Of a stretch of DNA of 23,213 nt, positions 6,429 to 14,449 are shown piece after piece; within the stretch, counting starts at the first letter, position 1, and the number at the start of each line of letters is the position of its first letter. The DNA is from a virus. The notes beneath the pieces were generated by a model that was not told where the DNA came from, ran no database searches, and worked only from the letters and a program-made list of their open reading frames with translations. The stretch is taken from positions 1 to 23,213 of the IMG/VR virus record IMGVR_UViG_3300005523_000016. One strand, written 5' to 3'. Made by a program: the position numbers and the translations under genes.

Positions 6429-6512
6429 TTATTCATTCATGAAAAGATATACAAGACAGGTCAGTAGGAATACTAATGAAATAAAAATAGCAATTATAAA
6501 AAGTATTACCAC
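6429..6512 (-). CDS. Putative 27-aa membrane peptide
   Basis: A GTG start at 6510-6512 overlaps the stop of the 70-aa gene (GTGGTAA), and the frame ends at TAA 6429. The product is nearly one transmembrane helix: MVILFIIAIFISLVFLLTCL followed by VYLFMNE. The unbroken hydrophobicity and overlap with the upstream stop favour a real gene. Against it stand the short length, the GTG start and the lack of a good SD. It would be a single-pass inner-membrane peptide of unknown role. Confidence 0.4.
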   Translation of the reverse strand: MVILFIIAIFISLVFLLTCLVYLFMNE

Positions 6513-6718
6513 TTTTCTGCAAGTTTTTCTTTAAATTGCCTTTGTGAACGGACAGCTCTCATACAATTAAGTATTTTGTTTGATCTTTCAAAGGGCCTTT
6601 CATAACCAAATGATCTTCTATTTTTATCTTGTTCACTTTGTTTTTGAAATTCTGTAAGCAATATTGATTCTATTAACCTATAATCGCTATCATCTAAGTC
6701 TTGTAACCTGTGTAGCAT
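6506..6718 (-). CDS. Hypothetical protein, 70 aa
   Basis: Begins at ATG 6718 behind a strong SD AGGAGG and a possible late motif (AATAAATAT at 6741-6749). The N-terminus is acidic (LQDLDDSDYRLIESILLTEF), the C-terminal half basic (RSFGYERPFERSNKIL, then AVRSQRQFKEKLAEKW), and predicted mostly helical. No family is recognised. The charge split could suit nucleic-acid or protein binding, but nothing more specific can be said. Confidence 0.7.
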   Translation of the reverse strand: MLHRLQDLDDSDYRLIESILLTEFQKQSEQDKNRRSFGYERPFERSNKILNCMRAVRSQRQFKEKLAEKW

Positions 6719-6740
6719 TATACCCTCCTAACACTTTTGA

Positions 6741-6749
6741 ATATTTATT
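6741..6749 (-). promoter_or_regulatory. Candidate late promoter (AATAAATAT)
   Basis: AATAAATAT on the minus strand 22 nt before the ATG at 6718, one mismatch from TATAAATA over the octamer. It overlaps the very end of the 87-aa gene. Confidence 0.35.
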
Positions 6750-7011
6750 AAATAAATTTATCTTTGACTTTTTTTAATTCGTTTTGATCTGCGGTTACCA
6801 ATCCGCCTAGATAATATTTGATTTCATTAGCTAAAATTTCATCATTTGAATAAATTGCCTTACACACATAATTGCTTTTATCAATAAATTCTATTATTTT
6901 ATCTTTAATATGAGATGTTGGCCATTCTATAGTACAATTTGCAGTATCCTCACATATAGATATTACAGTTGGTACCATGCTGTATGGTGTATCAAATTCT
7001 TTTTCAATCAT
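6748..7011 (-). CDS. Hypothetical protein, 87 aa
   Basis: ATG at 7011 lies inside the last codons of the 60-aa exported protein (8-nt overlap), indicating coupled translation. The protein starts MIEKEFDTPYSMVP, contains two Cys in ISICEDTANCTIEW, and ends in a charged helix NELKKVKDKFI. It has no signal peptide or membrane segment. Family not recognised. Confidence 0.65.
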   Translation of the reverse strand: MIEKEFDTPYSMVPTVISICEDTANCTIEWPTSHIKDKIIEFIDKSNYVCKAIYSNDEILANEIKYYLGGLVTADQNELKKVKDKFI

Positions 7012-7186
7012 TTGTTTCTACGTAATCCTCTAAGCAAACAAATCCAACTCCAGGGTCTGCAAGACTTTCATGTTTTAACGCAACTGAATAACAATCCATA
7101 TTACTCGTATAGTAATCAAGAGCTTTTCCTTCGACTACACCATTTGCCAGTATAGATACGGCAACTAAAATATATCCTACAACCAT
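7004..7186 (-). CDS. Small exported or membrane-anchored protein, 60 aa
   Basis: ATG at 7186 overlaps the stop of the Hc1-like gene as TAATG and has SD-like AAAGGA within that gene. Residues 1-21 (MVVGYILVAVSILANGVVEGK) are hydrophobic, as in an uncleaved or poorly defined signal peptide. The short mature part holds two Cys (MDCYSVAL, FVCLEDY) that could form a disulfide in the periplasm. No family recognised; a small secreted factor is an inference. Confidence 0.6.
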   Translation of the reverse strand: MVVGYILVAVSILANGVVEGKALDYYTSNMDCYSVALKHESLADPGVGFVCLEDYVETND

Positions 7187-7365
7187 TACATTTCGTCCTT
7201 TCTTTTTTGAATTTCTGATCTTAAGTCTGGTATAAGTTTTTTTATTTCACTTAATGCTTGTCTAGCTCTAGCGGCACTTACTTTTACACCATTCTTATCA
7301 AAGTTTTCTATTTCTTTAATATATGTTGCAAATGCAAGAGAAATTTGCTCATGCTTATCATTCAT
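7186..7365 (-). CDS. Small histone H1/Hc1-like protein, 59 aa
   Basis: A 59-codon frame from ATG at 7365 (overlapping the stop of the HAD gene by 8 nt) to TAA at 7186. Residues 19-56 read IENFDKNGVKVSAARARQAL then SEIKKLIPDLRSEIQKRK. This matches my memory of a small helical family annotated as histone H1/Hc1-like in Bacteroidota and marine phages, with a KxxAxRARxAL box and a Lys/Arg-rich second helix. A DNA-binding role is plausible but not shown. Overlaps at both ends place it firmly in the operon. Confidence 0.65.
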   Translation of the reverse strand: MNDKHEQISLAFATYIKEIENFDKNGVKVSAARARQALSEIKKLIPDLRSEIQKRKDEM

Positions 7366-7927
7366 TTAGAATAATCTCAGTAACCTGATCCCAACTATAT
7401 GCTCTTCTAACTTCTGGATGGTCAAACCATTTATTATATGGATGATCTATAAGAATGCATTTTAATCCAAATTTTAATCCAGCTACTGCATTTTCAGGCT
7501 TGTCTTCTAACCAATAAAATCCTGTATCTAAATATTGTTCTAAGAAAGCATCTTTATCGCCAAACATATCTACATAGTCAAACTTGTCAAAAGTATTTTT
7601 ACCAAAAGTATATTTTAAATGTCGAGTCCTTGCTTCATTAGAAAATTGATTTGTGCCAATTGCTGTACATATATCAAATTTATAACCGTTTTCAACTAAT
7701 TCAGCAACGCCTTCTTTTGCACCTTCTAGTGTTTCCAAATGTGATAACCAAGGACCTTCATTAAAGTCTTTAACCATTTTTGTTGCTATATCTCTTGATA
7801 TTCCAAAACGCCTATGGATTGCATATCCTTCAGGATTATCTAAAAGATAATCTTCTTGCTCCATCCATGTTTCAAATTGTTTATTCCAATTAAGTAGAAC
7901 TCCGTCTACATCTGTAAGTATTTTCAT
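7358..7927 (-). CDS. HAD-superfamily phosphatase/5'-nucleotidase-like
   Basis: I start this gene at ATG 7927, not at the longest frame start 7954, because an SD (AAAGG) lies between the PAAR stop (7938) and this ATG and the protein then begins with the HAD motif: MKILTDVDGVLLNW, nucleophile D6 and acid D8. Motif II is CTAIGT (T88) and the acidic motif is WLEDKPENA (E141, D142). A basic motif III residue is less clear. The 189-aa size with a helical cap at 20-75 suits a small nucleotidase or similar phosphatase. Its position downstream of ribonucleotide reductase and glutaredoxin suggests a nucleotide substrate, an inference from context. Confidence 0.8.
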   Translation of the reverse strand: MKILTDVDGVLLNWNKQFETWMEQEDYLLDNPEGYAIHRRFGISRDIATKMVKDFNEGPWLSHLETLEGAKEGVAELVENGYKFDICTAIGTNQFSNEARTRHLKYTFGKNTFDKFDYVDMFGDKDAFLEQYLDTGFYWLEDKPENAVAGLKFGLKCILIDHPYNKWFDHPEVRRAYSWDQVTEIILNE

Positions 7928-7937
7928 AAGTGCCTTT

Positions 7938-8288
7938 CTACTGGCCATTTGCAAATACAGTAGATTGTGTCACATTAGTAATTTGTGCTCCACAGCCATA
8001 TGTATCGTCTTTTCTTCCAATTTCTTTATCATTTGCAAACACATTATTACTATGTGTTGCTAATCCTGTTTGATGTGTAGAACATCCTGGGATTGTGTGA
8101 GCTTGTTCGTTATCGCCTTTTCGAACAACTCCTATGCCTTCAACAAATACATCATCACTACCTTGTTCTGTAGCAATATTTTGTGGTGCGGCATCACAAG
8201 CGATACCATCAAGTGGATTTGCATCGCCAACACTAACATGAACTGTGTTGACTACTTCTGCTCCATCTTTTCTTGCTACAAGTGGCAT
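7938..8288 (-). CDS. PAAR-domain spike-tip protein (T4 gp5.4-like)
   Basis: The 116-aa protein has the PAAR-type fold pattern. GVVRKGDNEQAHTIPGCS is followed by glycine/histidine turns THQTGLATHSNNVFANDKEI, then GRKDDTYGCGAQITNVTQST and VFANG. His64, Cys69, His72 and Cys99 are candidates for the metal site that sharpens the tip. In T4-type phages gp5.4 caps the gp5 needle that pierces the outer membrane, so this should be a baseplate component. The start ATG 8288 has SD AGGAAA. It is encoded 1 kb downstream of nrdB in the same orientation, away from other tail genes. Confidence 0.82.
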   Translation of the reverse strand: MPLVARKDGAEVVNTVHVSVGDANPLDGIACDAAPQNIATEQGSDDVFVEGIGVVRKGDNEQAHTIPGCSTHQTGLATHSNNVFANDKEIGRKDDTYGCGAQITNVTQSTVFANGQ

Positions 8289-8296
8289 AAAATTTC

Positions 8297-8587
8297 CTAG
8301 TTCATTGTTAAACCAGTGGTTGCTGTCATATATTGTGATGCCATACCAGGTTCTGTTTTACATACGAATACTATATTATCTTTATTTATTTTTATATTTG
8401 AAGCTGGATCTACAGTATATACCCAAGGACCAAGTCCTATTCCATCTTTAGATGCTACAAGAGCTAATGGTTTAGTAATAGTTATGCCGCCTGTTGTGTC
8501 AGCTTGGAATCGTGCAACTATTTCTTCTCCAGCAGTAGTCCTTATAGTGATAGTATCATTAAGTTTAAAAGGTGTTTCAATCATCAT
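8297..8587 (-). CDS. Conserved phage protein, 96 aa, possible Sm-like beta barrel
   Basis: ATG at 8587 overlaps the glutaredoxin stop (ATGA). The sequence is mostly short beta strands: FKLNDTITIRTTAGEEIVAR, then GGITITKPLALVAS and IKINKDNIVFVCKTEPGMAS. The 'G-E-E-I-V-A-R-F' strand followed by 'I-T-I-T-K-P-L' resembles small Sm/LSm-like barrels encoded by marine T4-like phages, but this rests on pattern memory only. It sits between glutaredoxin and the PAAR protein, and its role is unknown. Confidence 0.75.
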   Translation of the reverse strand: MMIETPFKLNDTITIRTTAGEEIVARFQADTTGGITITKPLALVASKDGIGLGPWVYTVDPASNIKINKDNIVFVCKTEPGMASQYMTATTGLTMN

Positions 8588-8835
8588 AATGTAAATCCTG
8601 TTCCGTTGTAATTTGTACTTTCAACATATGTAATCATTTGTTCATACCCGCCTACTTTGTTACTTCCTACTATAATTTGTGGAAATGTTCTTGCGTTAGG
8701 AAAAGTTTCAAATAATTCTTCTGTGGTAAAGTCTACGTCAAGTTGTTTGTATTCAAATTCTAGACCATGTGTTTCGCACCATGCTTTTGCTTTTGTACAA
8801 CTTGCACACGCAGGTTTACCATATATTGTAATCAT
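8584..8835 (-). CDS. Glutaredoxin
   Basis: The 83-aa protein is a minimal glutaredoxin. MITIYGKPACASC gives the first strand and the redox CxxC motif (C10, C13), RTFPQIIVG the cis-proline loop, and VGGYEQM the conserved GG turn. It would pass electrons from glutathione to ribonucleotide reductase, as T4 NrdC does. The gene overlaps the nrdB stop by 4 nt (ATGA), directly supporting that partnership. The active site CASC differs from the common CPYC; a non-Pro site may shift its redox potential (inference). Confidence 0.9.
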   Translation of the reverse strand: MITIYGKPACASCTKAKAWCETHGLEFEYKQLDVDFTTEELFETFPNARTFPQIIVGSNKVGGYEQMITYVESTNYNGTGFTL

Positions 8836-9935
8836 AAACTAAACCCTTTTAATGAGTCTTTATCTACATCTTGTTTGATTCCTCCAATTACATAAGACTC
8901 TACTTCTGTTTCTTGTGGAGCAACTTGCAATCCTGAACTACTAAGCCAATGTTGTGTCCATGGTAAAGGATTGGTGTTTACTGGTGCATCAAAGATTGCA
9001 TCAAATCCAAGTGCTTTTAATCTTCTGTTAGCAATATATTCTACATATTGATTAAGTAATGTTGCATTTAAACCAATCATTGAGCCATCTTTGAAAAGAT
9101 ATTCGGCCCAATCTTTTTCTTCACTAACGCACTCTCTCCAAAGAGCATAAACTTCTTCAGTAGATTCTTTTGCAATCTTAGCCATGTCAGGATCGTCTTT
9201 TCCTTGAGCCCATAATTTTAAAATATGTGTGCTTAATGCTAGATGTTGTGCTTCGTCACGTGCAATAAGACTAATAATCTTTGCACTACCTTCCATAAGT
9301 TTTAGTTCACCAAAACCAAAAGTACAAGCAAAGGATACATAAAAACGCAAGCCTTCTAAAATATTTACAGTATGCATTGCAAGGTACATTTTCTTTTTTA
9401 CATCATATAATGAACCTTTTCCTTTGTGGAAATAATTATCTGATGCTTCATTAAAAGCATCATAATGTTTTGTTACACTAACAGCTCGTTCAATAATTTT
9501 TTCATCATCTAAAATTGTATCAAAAACTATACTAGGATCAGGATATACATTTTTCATTATATGGGTATAAGATCTACTATGAATAGTTTCAAAAAAGTCC
9601 CAAGTAATAATACATCCTTCTAGTTCTGGAATACTTGCATGAGGAAGAAATGCTAAACACGGGCCACGTCCTTGCACACTATCTAATAATGTTTGATATT
9701 TTAAATTAGCAGTAAATATATGTTTTTGTTCTGGCCTAAAACTTGCATAGTCTGCTCTATCTTTTTGCAAACTTACTTCTTCAGGTCGCCAAAAATATCC
9801 CAACATTGTTTGATTTAATTTATCAAACACAGGAAATTTAAATATATCATATCTTTGTGTGTTTTGATCTTCTCCAAAGAACATATGCTGTTTGGTGAAG
9901 TCTACTTTTTCTTTATTAAATACAGTCTTAGACAT
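8832..9935 (-). CDS. nrdB: Class Ia ribonucleotide reductase, beta subunit
   Basis: The 367-aa protein carries the whole di-iron/tyrosyl-radical site: D85 (KYQTLLDSVQGR), E116 and H119 (WDFFETIHSRSY), radical Tyr123, E194 (NILEGLRF), E228 and H231 (IARDEAQH). These are the counterparts of E. coli D84, E115, H118, Y122, E204, E238 and H241. NTNPLPWTQHWL and the C-terminal tail SYVIGGIKQDVDKDSLKGF serve alpha-subunit docking. It generates the radical used by NrdA to make deoxynucleotides. It has its own consensus promoter (9960-9988) and SD GAGGAAG, and is translationally coupled to glutaredoxin. There is no inserted intein or homing gene. Confidence 0.97.
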   Translation of the reverse strand: MSKTVFNKEKVDFTKQHMFFGEDQNTQRYDIFKFPVFDKLNQTMLGYFWRPEEVSLQKDRADYASFRPEQKHIFTANLKYQTLLDSVQGRGPCLAFLPHASIPELEGCIITWDFFETIHSRSYTHIMKNVYPDPSIVFDTILDDEKIIERAVSVTKHYDAFNEASDNYFHKGKGSLYDVKKKMYLAMHTVNILEGLRFYVSFACTFGFGELKLMEGSAKIISLIARDEAQHLALSTHILKLWAQGKDDPDMAKIAKESTEEVYALWRECVSEEKDWAEYLFKDGSMIGLNATLLNQYVEYIANRRLKALGFDAIFDAPVNTNPLPWTQHWLSSSGLQVAPQETEVESYVIGGIKQDVDKDSLKGFSL

Positions 9936-9959
9936 TATTCTTCCTCAATTTATGTAACA

Positions 9960-9988
9960 ATAATACTTTAAAAAGCATTATGTGTCAA
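9960..9988 (-). promoter_or_regulatory. Sigma70-like promoter for nrdB, TTGACA-N17-TATTAT
   Basis: The minus strand has TTGACA at 9983-9988 and TATTAT at 9960-9965, with a 17-bp spacer, in the 59-bp gap between nrdA and nrdB. It lets nrdB and the genes after it be made independently of nrdA. Confidence 0.75.
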
Positions 9989-9994
9989 GTTTTT

Positions 9995-12298
9995 TTATAT
10001 GGTACAGGCTTCGCAATCTTCTTCTTCTGTTTCCGGAGAAGGAGAAAGTTCTACTACAGGTGTTGCCTCGTCTTCTAATTCACTTGGATCAGTTTTATAA
10101 TCATAAGTGTTTTGATAATAAGAGGTTTTCCATCCCATTTTATAAGTTGTTAACAAATCGTTAATCATTTTGCTCATAGGCACTTCATTGTTTTCAAATT
10201 GCGTTGGATTGTAGGACCAATTACCACTTATGGCTTGATCAAAAAACTTCTGCATCACTGCAACTATATTAATATAACCTTCGTTGCTAGGCATATCCCA
10301 TAAAAGTGTATAATAATTTTTTAAAGTTTGATACTGCGGAACAATCTGCTTAAGAGGCCCTTTTTTGCTTTTCTTAACGGACAAGTATCCTCTAGGAGGC
10401 TCGATTCCATTGGTAGCGTTCGACACAACGGAACTGCTCTCTGAAGGCATTTGTGCAGACAATGTTGAGTGCCGTAAACCGTGTTGTCTAATATCATTGC
10501 GTAAACCATCCCAATCATAGTTTAATACGTTTGGAACAATAGTGTCCACGTCCTTTTTATATGTATCAATTGGCAATACTCCATCACTATATTTAGTTTT
10601 ATCAAAATACTCACAAGCACCTCTTTCCTGTGCTAATTTGTTACTAGCTTTTAACAGATAATATTGGAATGCTTCAGATAAATCATGTACAATTTTCCAA
10701 GCTCTGTCATCATCATAGCCTACATGATTTCTTGCTAGATAATGTGCTAATCCTATATATCCTACACCTAAACTTCTTCTTGCTTTTGTGGAAATTTCGG
10801 CGGCTCTAATAGGATAGTTTTGATAATCAATTATTTCTTCCAAAGCTCTTACAGCTAATTCACATAACTCTTCTAAATCATCTAAAGTTTTTAAAGTTCC
10901 TACGTTTATTGCACTTAATATACATAAAGCAATTTCCCCATTCTCATCGTCTATATGTTCTAATGGTTTAGTTGGTAATGTTATTTCCTGACATAAATTA
11001 CTCATATATACTTTATCTTTAAATGAACTATGTGTGTTACAATGATCCACATTCATTATGTAAATACGTCCTGTTTCAGCACGTTCTTTAATTAAAGCTG
11101 AAAACAATTCCATTGCAGGAATTTTTTTCTTTTTGATACTTGTAGCACGTTCGTATTTTTCGTATAGCTCTTGGAAAACTTTTGGATCATCAAAATAAGA
11201 TTCATAAAGTCCAGGAACGTCTTGTGGTGAAAACAATGTTATGTCTCCGCCAGCTAATAATCTTTCATACATTGTTTTGTTAAGTTGAATAGAATAATCT
11301 AACTTACGTACACGATTGTCCTCTGTGCCTTTGTTATTTTTAAGCACAAGAATATCTTCAATCTCTTGATGCCAAAACGGGAAGTGTGTAGTTGCACTAC
11401 CGCCACGTACTCCATTTTGCGTACAACATCTAACAGTTGCTTCAAACTTTTTTAGGAATGGAATGATTCCTGTATGTGCAACTTCTCCACCCCTAATTTT
11501 AGAGTTTACTCCTCTTATACGTCCTGCATTTATTCCGATTCCTGCTCTTTGCGCCGTATATCTTCCGATCGACATATCACTTGCGAAGATCGAGTCAAGA
11601 GTGTCATTGCTATCAACCAAGACACAAGAGGCAAACTGCCTAACAGGAGTACGCACTCCAGCCATGACTGGCGTTGGGATATTGATTTTAAATAATGAGG
11701 TCGCGTCATAGTATCTCCTTACATAATATAACCTATTTTCTTTTGGATACTGTGCAAATAGTGTTGCCGCGATCATCATATACATGAATTGCGGAGTTTC
11801 ATAAATTTCGCCAGTGCTTCTATCCTGACACAAGTACTTATCTACAACCTGTCTAAGACCAGCATAGGTAAAATTTTCATCTCTTTTGTGTCTAATATAA
11901 CTATCAAGTGTGCTTATTTCTTCTTGTGTATAATAATCAAGTATAGAGGAATCATAAACACCACGTTTTATATTTAAATTAATTATTTCACTTAGAGTAA
12001 TAGCATCATATGCTCCAAAAACATCTTTGTTTACTCCATATGATAACAATCTTGCCGCGGCATATTGGTAGTTTGGTATATCTAAAGATATTAAATCATT
12101 TGCACTGCGTACTAAAATTTCTTGTATTTCTCTTGAACTCATACCATCATAGAACTGTAAATTTGCATTCATTTCTATTTGGCTACTGCTTACCCCAGAT
12201 ACTCCTTCACAAGCAAATGCTACCACCTTATGCATTTTTTCTATATTTAATTCTTCTTTTTCTCCGCTTCTTTTTATGATTGTTATATTTTCACTCAC
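9995..12298 (-). CDS. nrdA: Class Ia ribonucleotide reductase, alpha subunit
   Basis: The 767-aa protein has an N-terminal ATP-cone (residues about 4-90, IKRSGEKEELNIEKMHKVV), so it should be allosterically regulated. The catalytic residues are present: C225 (QFASCVLVDS), N434, C436 and E438 (SNLCQEI), C459 (CILSAINVG), and the radical-transfer tyrosines 727-728 (SYYQNT). The C-terminal EEDCEACTI provides the CxxC (C762, C765) that is re-reduced by glutaredoxin, encoded downstream. It reduces NDPs to dNDPs. The start is GTG at 12298 with SD AGGAG; an ATG is not available nearby. A consensus promoter at 12385-12413 lies inside the upstream gene. The length is typical and no intron or intein is seen. 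Confidence 0.97.
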   Translation of the reverse strand: MSENITIIKRSGEKEELNIEKMHKVVAFACEGVSGVSSSQIEMNANLQFYDGMSSREIQEILVRSANDLISLDIPNYQYAAARLLSYGVNKDVFGAYDAITLSEIINLNIKRGVYDSSILDYYTQEEISTLDSYIRHKRDENFTYAGLRQVVDKYLCQDRSTGEIYETPQFMYMMIAATLFAQYPKENRLYYVRRYYDATSLFKINIPTPVMAGVRTPVRQFASCVLVDSNDTLDSIFASDMSIGRYTAQRAGIGINAGRIRGVNSKIRGGEVAHTGIIPFLKKFEATVRCCTQNGVRGGSATTHFPFWHQEIEDILVLKNNKGTEDNRVRKLDYSIQLNKTMYERLLAGGDITLFSPQDVPGLYESYFDDPKVFQELYEKYERATSIKKKKIPAMELFSALIKERAETGRIYIMNVDHCNTHSSFKDKVYMSNLCQEITLPTKPLEHIDDENGEIALCILSAINVGTLKTLDDLEELCELAVRALEEIIDYQNYPIRAAEISTKARRSLGVGYIGLAHYLARNHVGYDDDRAWKIVHDLSEAFQYYLLKASNKLAQERGACEYFDKTKYSDGVLPIDTYKKDVDTIVPNVLNYDWDGLRNDIRQHGLRHSTLSAQMPSESSSVVSNATNGIEPPRGYLSVKKSKKGPLKQIVPQYQTLKNYYTLLWDMPSNEGYINIVAVMQKFFDQAISGNWSYNPTQFENNEVPMSKMINDLLTTYKMGWKTSYYQNTYDYKTDPSELEDEATPVVELSPSPETEEEDCEACTI

Positions 12299-12312
12299 GA
12301 CTATCTCCTATA

Positions 12313-12732
12313 TTAACTGTACTGTGGTAGTTCTGAATATTGAACTGGCGTTACGGTGCTTGCATTCATAAACCCAACTATGTTATTATAAATGCTAATG
12401 GTTTTATTGTCAACTTCTAATAGGTACACGTACCTACTTTTATCTCGGTCTAGTGTTATATGTATCCCAAAGTCGGACCGAGAAAAGCGATCGGTTAATT
12501 GTAATGTGTAACAAATTGCTAAAATTTTTTTGAATTCGCAGTAGTCATTTTCATATATCATTTCCCATGGATCTGGCCAACGCTCTTTATCATAAGGATC
12601 AATACTTATTTTTGAAGTAGGTACGTTATTCCAAAATTTAAACACAGAGTCAAAAGGATCTTTGTCAACTTCTAGTTGATTACGTAAACCTAGCCAGAGC
12701 TCCATATTTCGATAGTAATTTTCTTTAAACAT
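12313..12732 (-). CDS. Conserved phage hypothetical protein, 139 aa
   Basis: ATG at 12732 lies 1 nt after the tail fibre stop. The protein begins with an aromatic-rich stretch (YYRNMELWLGLRNQL, WPDPWEMIYENDYCEF) followed by a compact ILAICYTLQLTDRF and a beta-rich part (FGIHITLDRDKS, YVYLLEVDNKTISIYNN). I recall similar proteins (PW-EM/I...YC-FKKILAICYTLQLTDRF) in marine T4-like phages, with no assigned function. Its last 100 bases contain the nrdA promoter, so the 3' end serves two purposes. Confidence 0.8.
   Translation of the reverse strand: MFKENYYRNMELWLGLRNQLEVDKDPFDSVFKFWNNVPTSKISIDPYDKERWPDPWEMIYENDYCEFKKILAICYTLQLTDRFSRSDFGIHITLDRDKSRYVYLLEVDNKTISIYNNIVGFMNASTVTPVQYSELPQYS
12385..12413 (-). 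promoter_or_regulatory. Perfect-consensus sigma70 promoter for nrdA
   Basis: The minus strand reads TTGACA (12408-12413), a 17-bp spacer, then TATAAT (12385-12390), matching the bacterial consensus at all 12 positions. It lies inside the 3' end of the 139-aa gene, about 87 nt before the nrdA GTG. No other promoter was found for nrdA. Confidence 0.8.
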
Positions 12733-12733
12733 A

Positions 12734-14344
12734 CTATGCCATATGTCTTAAAGTGAAATCAAATTGATCTGCGTCTGCACCTTCGCCTATTGTTAAATTT
12801 TTGGCATTTATAAGTATACGAGATCCTAACATAGAAGCAGTAAATTCTAATGCTTCTGTTAATGTGGAATTTCCATCATAGATATAATCATCTGAAAAAT
12901 TTACTTCTGATGAACTAATACCTTTATTCCAGTTAAATCTCATAGTACCTCTTCTATGCACAGGACCCGGTGAGTTCTGTGCTGTATATTTGTAATAAAC
13001 TTCTATTGTTCCTGTAGTGCCATCTGCTGGCAAAGCCATAAAAAATGTAGAAGTTAAACGTCCACTAATGCCAGTTGACACTATGTAATTATTAATATAA
13101 TCTTTTGGTCCTTCTACTTCTGGAGGATAAGTTGTTGAATTATAATTTGTATTTACAGTTAAGTCAGCAGTTCTTTGAAAATAATCATTATCACTATGAT
13201 TGCCTACTTTACCAAATTTGATAACACTTACTACAGGATTATGGCTATTTGCATTATCATTTCCTACATATACAAACTTGTTATTTACAGATGAATTTGC
13301 TGTTCCATTATCAATAATTATAGCTTGTTTATTAATATTATCAAAACTTATATTCTCAATTGTGTTGTAACTTGGTCCTCTTATTTGTCCTGCAGATCCA
13401 AGTACTGTGCCAATGCCAAACTTAAATCCATATGCCATGCTATGTATTTTTCCACCATCAAACTGATTATAGCTTGCATCATCATCTGAAAAATAAGCAT
13501 AGGCATAGTTTTCAATATGTATATTTTTAAATATATTATTTTTACAATCTAATGAACCTAAAGATCCACTGCGTAATTTAAAAGCACCATAATCAACTTC
13601 TGTACCATCTCCAAAATTCCAAGTAGCTTTTAGTTTTATATTCCTAAATTCACTATCTCTGCAATTTTGCAGAATAATAGTTCCACCAAACTGGCTATGA
13701 GTAATAGACATATCGCTAATTCTGATGTATTTTGGTTGATTTACGCTTGTGTTTGTACTATCGTCTGAATATGTACCACCGCCTGCACTGGTGCTATTTT
13801 TTGTGTAAAATACACTACTTCCTGTTCCAGTAAGCAATGTTTTACCCATACCATCTCCAACTATGTTAGCATATGGAGGAATATAAATCGGAGAAGTTAT
13901 TAAATATTCTCCAGCAGGAATACTGAGTGTAATATTTTTATTTTCTCCACCTATAGGAGATAAAAATAATTGATCTACAGCTCTCTGTAAAGCATCTGTT
14001 TGATCAGAGCCATCACCTAATGCACCAAAATCTTTAGCACTTACAACATCATCTAGTTTTACTGCAATTGATCTTTTTATAGGCGTGGCTGAAGTTGCAC
14101 CAGTTTGTACATTGTCAGCAGTTCTATAAGTATACTGTCCTACTAATGATAGTATATCACTTTTTGTAGTTAATATTTCAGAATTACCAGTAGCAGGAGC
14201 ACCTTCACTTACACTACCATTACCTATGTACAATTTTTGTTGATCAATAGCCCAACCTAACTCACCACTTGCTAATTGAGGTACACCTGATACATTTGCT
14301 TTACCTCTACGATGTTGAATTCTTGAAATTTGTACAACGGCCAT
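12734..14344 (-). CDS. Tail fibre/tailspike-type protein with beta-helix
   Basis: The 536-aa protein starts with a typical phage fibre N-terminal module: IQHRRGKANVSGVPQLASGE then LGWAIDQQKLYIGNG. Residues about 90-120 contain AKDFGALGDGSDQTDALQRA, the entry of pectate-lyase-3/beta-helix domains. Residues 120-400 show repeating short strands with Asn and Gly turns (RISDMSITHSQFGG, CRDSEFRNIKLKAT, CKNNIFKNIHIENYAY), as in right-handed parallel helices. The C-terminal 110 residues form a separate beta domain. It probably binds or degrades surface glycans during adsorption; no catalytic residues can be named. A late-type CATAAATAC is at 14370-14378 and SD GGAG is present. Confidence 0.85.
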   Translation of the reverse strand: MAVVQISRIQHRRGKANVSGVPQLASGELGWAIDQQKLYIGNGSVSEGAPATGNSEILTTKSDILSLVGQYTYRTADNVQTGATSATPIKRSIAVKLDDVVSAKDFGALGDGSDQTDALQRAVDQLFLSPIGGENKNITLSIPAGEYLITSPIYIPPYANIVGDGMGKTLLTGTGSSVFYTKNSTSAGGGTYSDDSTNTSVNQPKYIRISDMSITHSQFGGTIILQNCRDSEFRNIKLKATWNFGDGTEVDYGAFKLRSGSLGSLDCKNNIFKNIHIENYAYAYFSDDDASYNQFDGGKIHSMAYGFKFGIGTVLGSAGQIRGPSYNTIENISFDNINKQAIIIDNGTANSSVNNKFVYVGNDNANSHNPVVSVIKFGKVGNHSDNDYFQRTADLTVNTNYNSTTYPPEVEGPKDYINNYIVSTGISGRLTSTFFMALPADGTTGTIEVYYKYTAQNSPGPVHRRGTMRFNWNKGISSSEVNFSDDYIYDGNSTLTEALEFTASMLGSRILINAKNLTIGEGADADQFDFTLRHMA

Positions 14345-14369
14345 ATTAACACTCCTAAATACCTTCGTT

Positions 14370-14378
14370 GTATTTATG
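14370..14378 (-). promoter_or_regulatory. Candidate late promoter for the tail fibre (CATAAATAC)
   Basis: The minus strand reads CATAAATACAACGAAGG, 26 nt before the tail fibre ATG. It matches the T4 late octamer at 7 of 8 positions, and its TAAATACAACG flank is identical to that of the site at 20691-20699. Confidence 0.6.
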
Positions 14379-14404
14379 ATGTTTTTTGTTTTGACTAGTC
14401 AGCA

Positions 14405-14427
14405 AAATAGGACCCGTAGGCCTATTT
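14405..14427 (-). terminator. Stem-loop, likely terminator after the HTH gene
   Basis: On the minus strand AAATAGG-CC pairs with GG-(bulged U)-CCTATTT around a UACG loop, another stable C(UNCG)G tetraloop. It lies 23 nt beyond the HTH stop. The trailing U run is short, so termination may be partial. Confidence 0.6.
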
Positions 14428-14449
14428 AAACTAAAGAGATAATTTGCTA

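Noticed and set aside
7928-7954. Longer start for the HAD gene at 7954
   Set aside because: It would overlap the PAAR gene and place nine unrelated residues before the conserved MKILTDVDG; the SD is between the PAAR stop and ATG 7927.
12636-12670. TTGACA-like box at about 12665-12670
   Set aside because: No acceptable -10 at 15-19 bp downstream.
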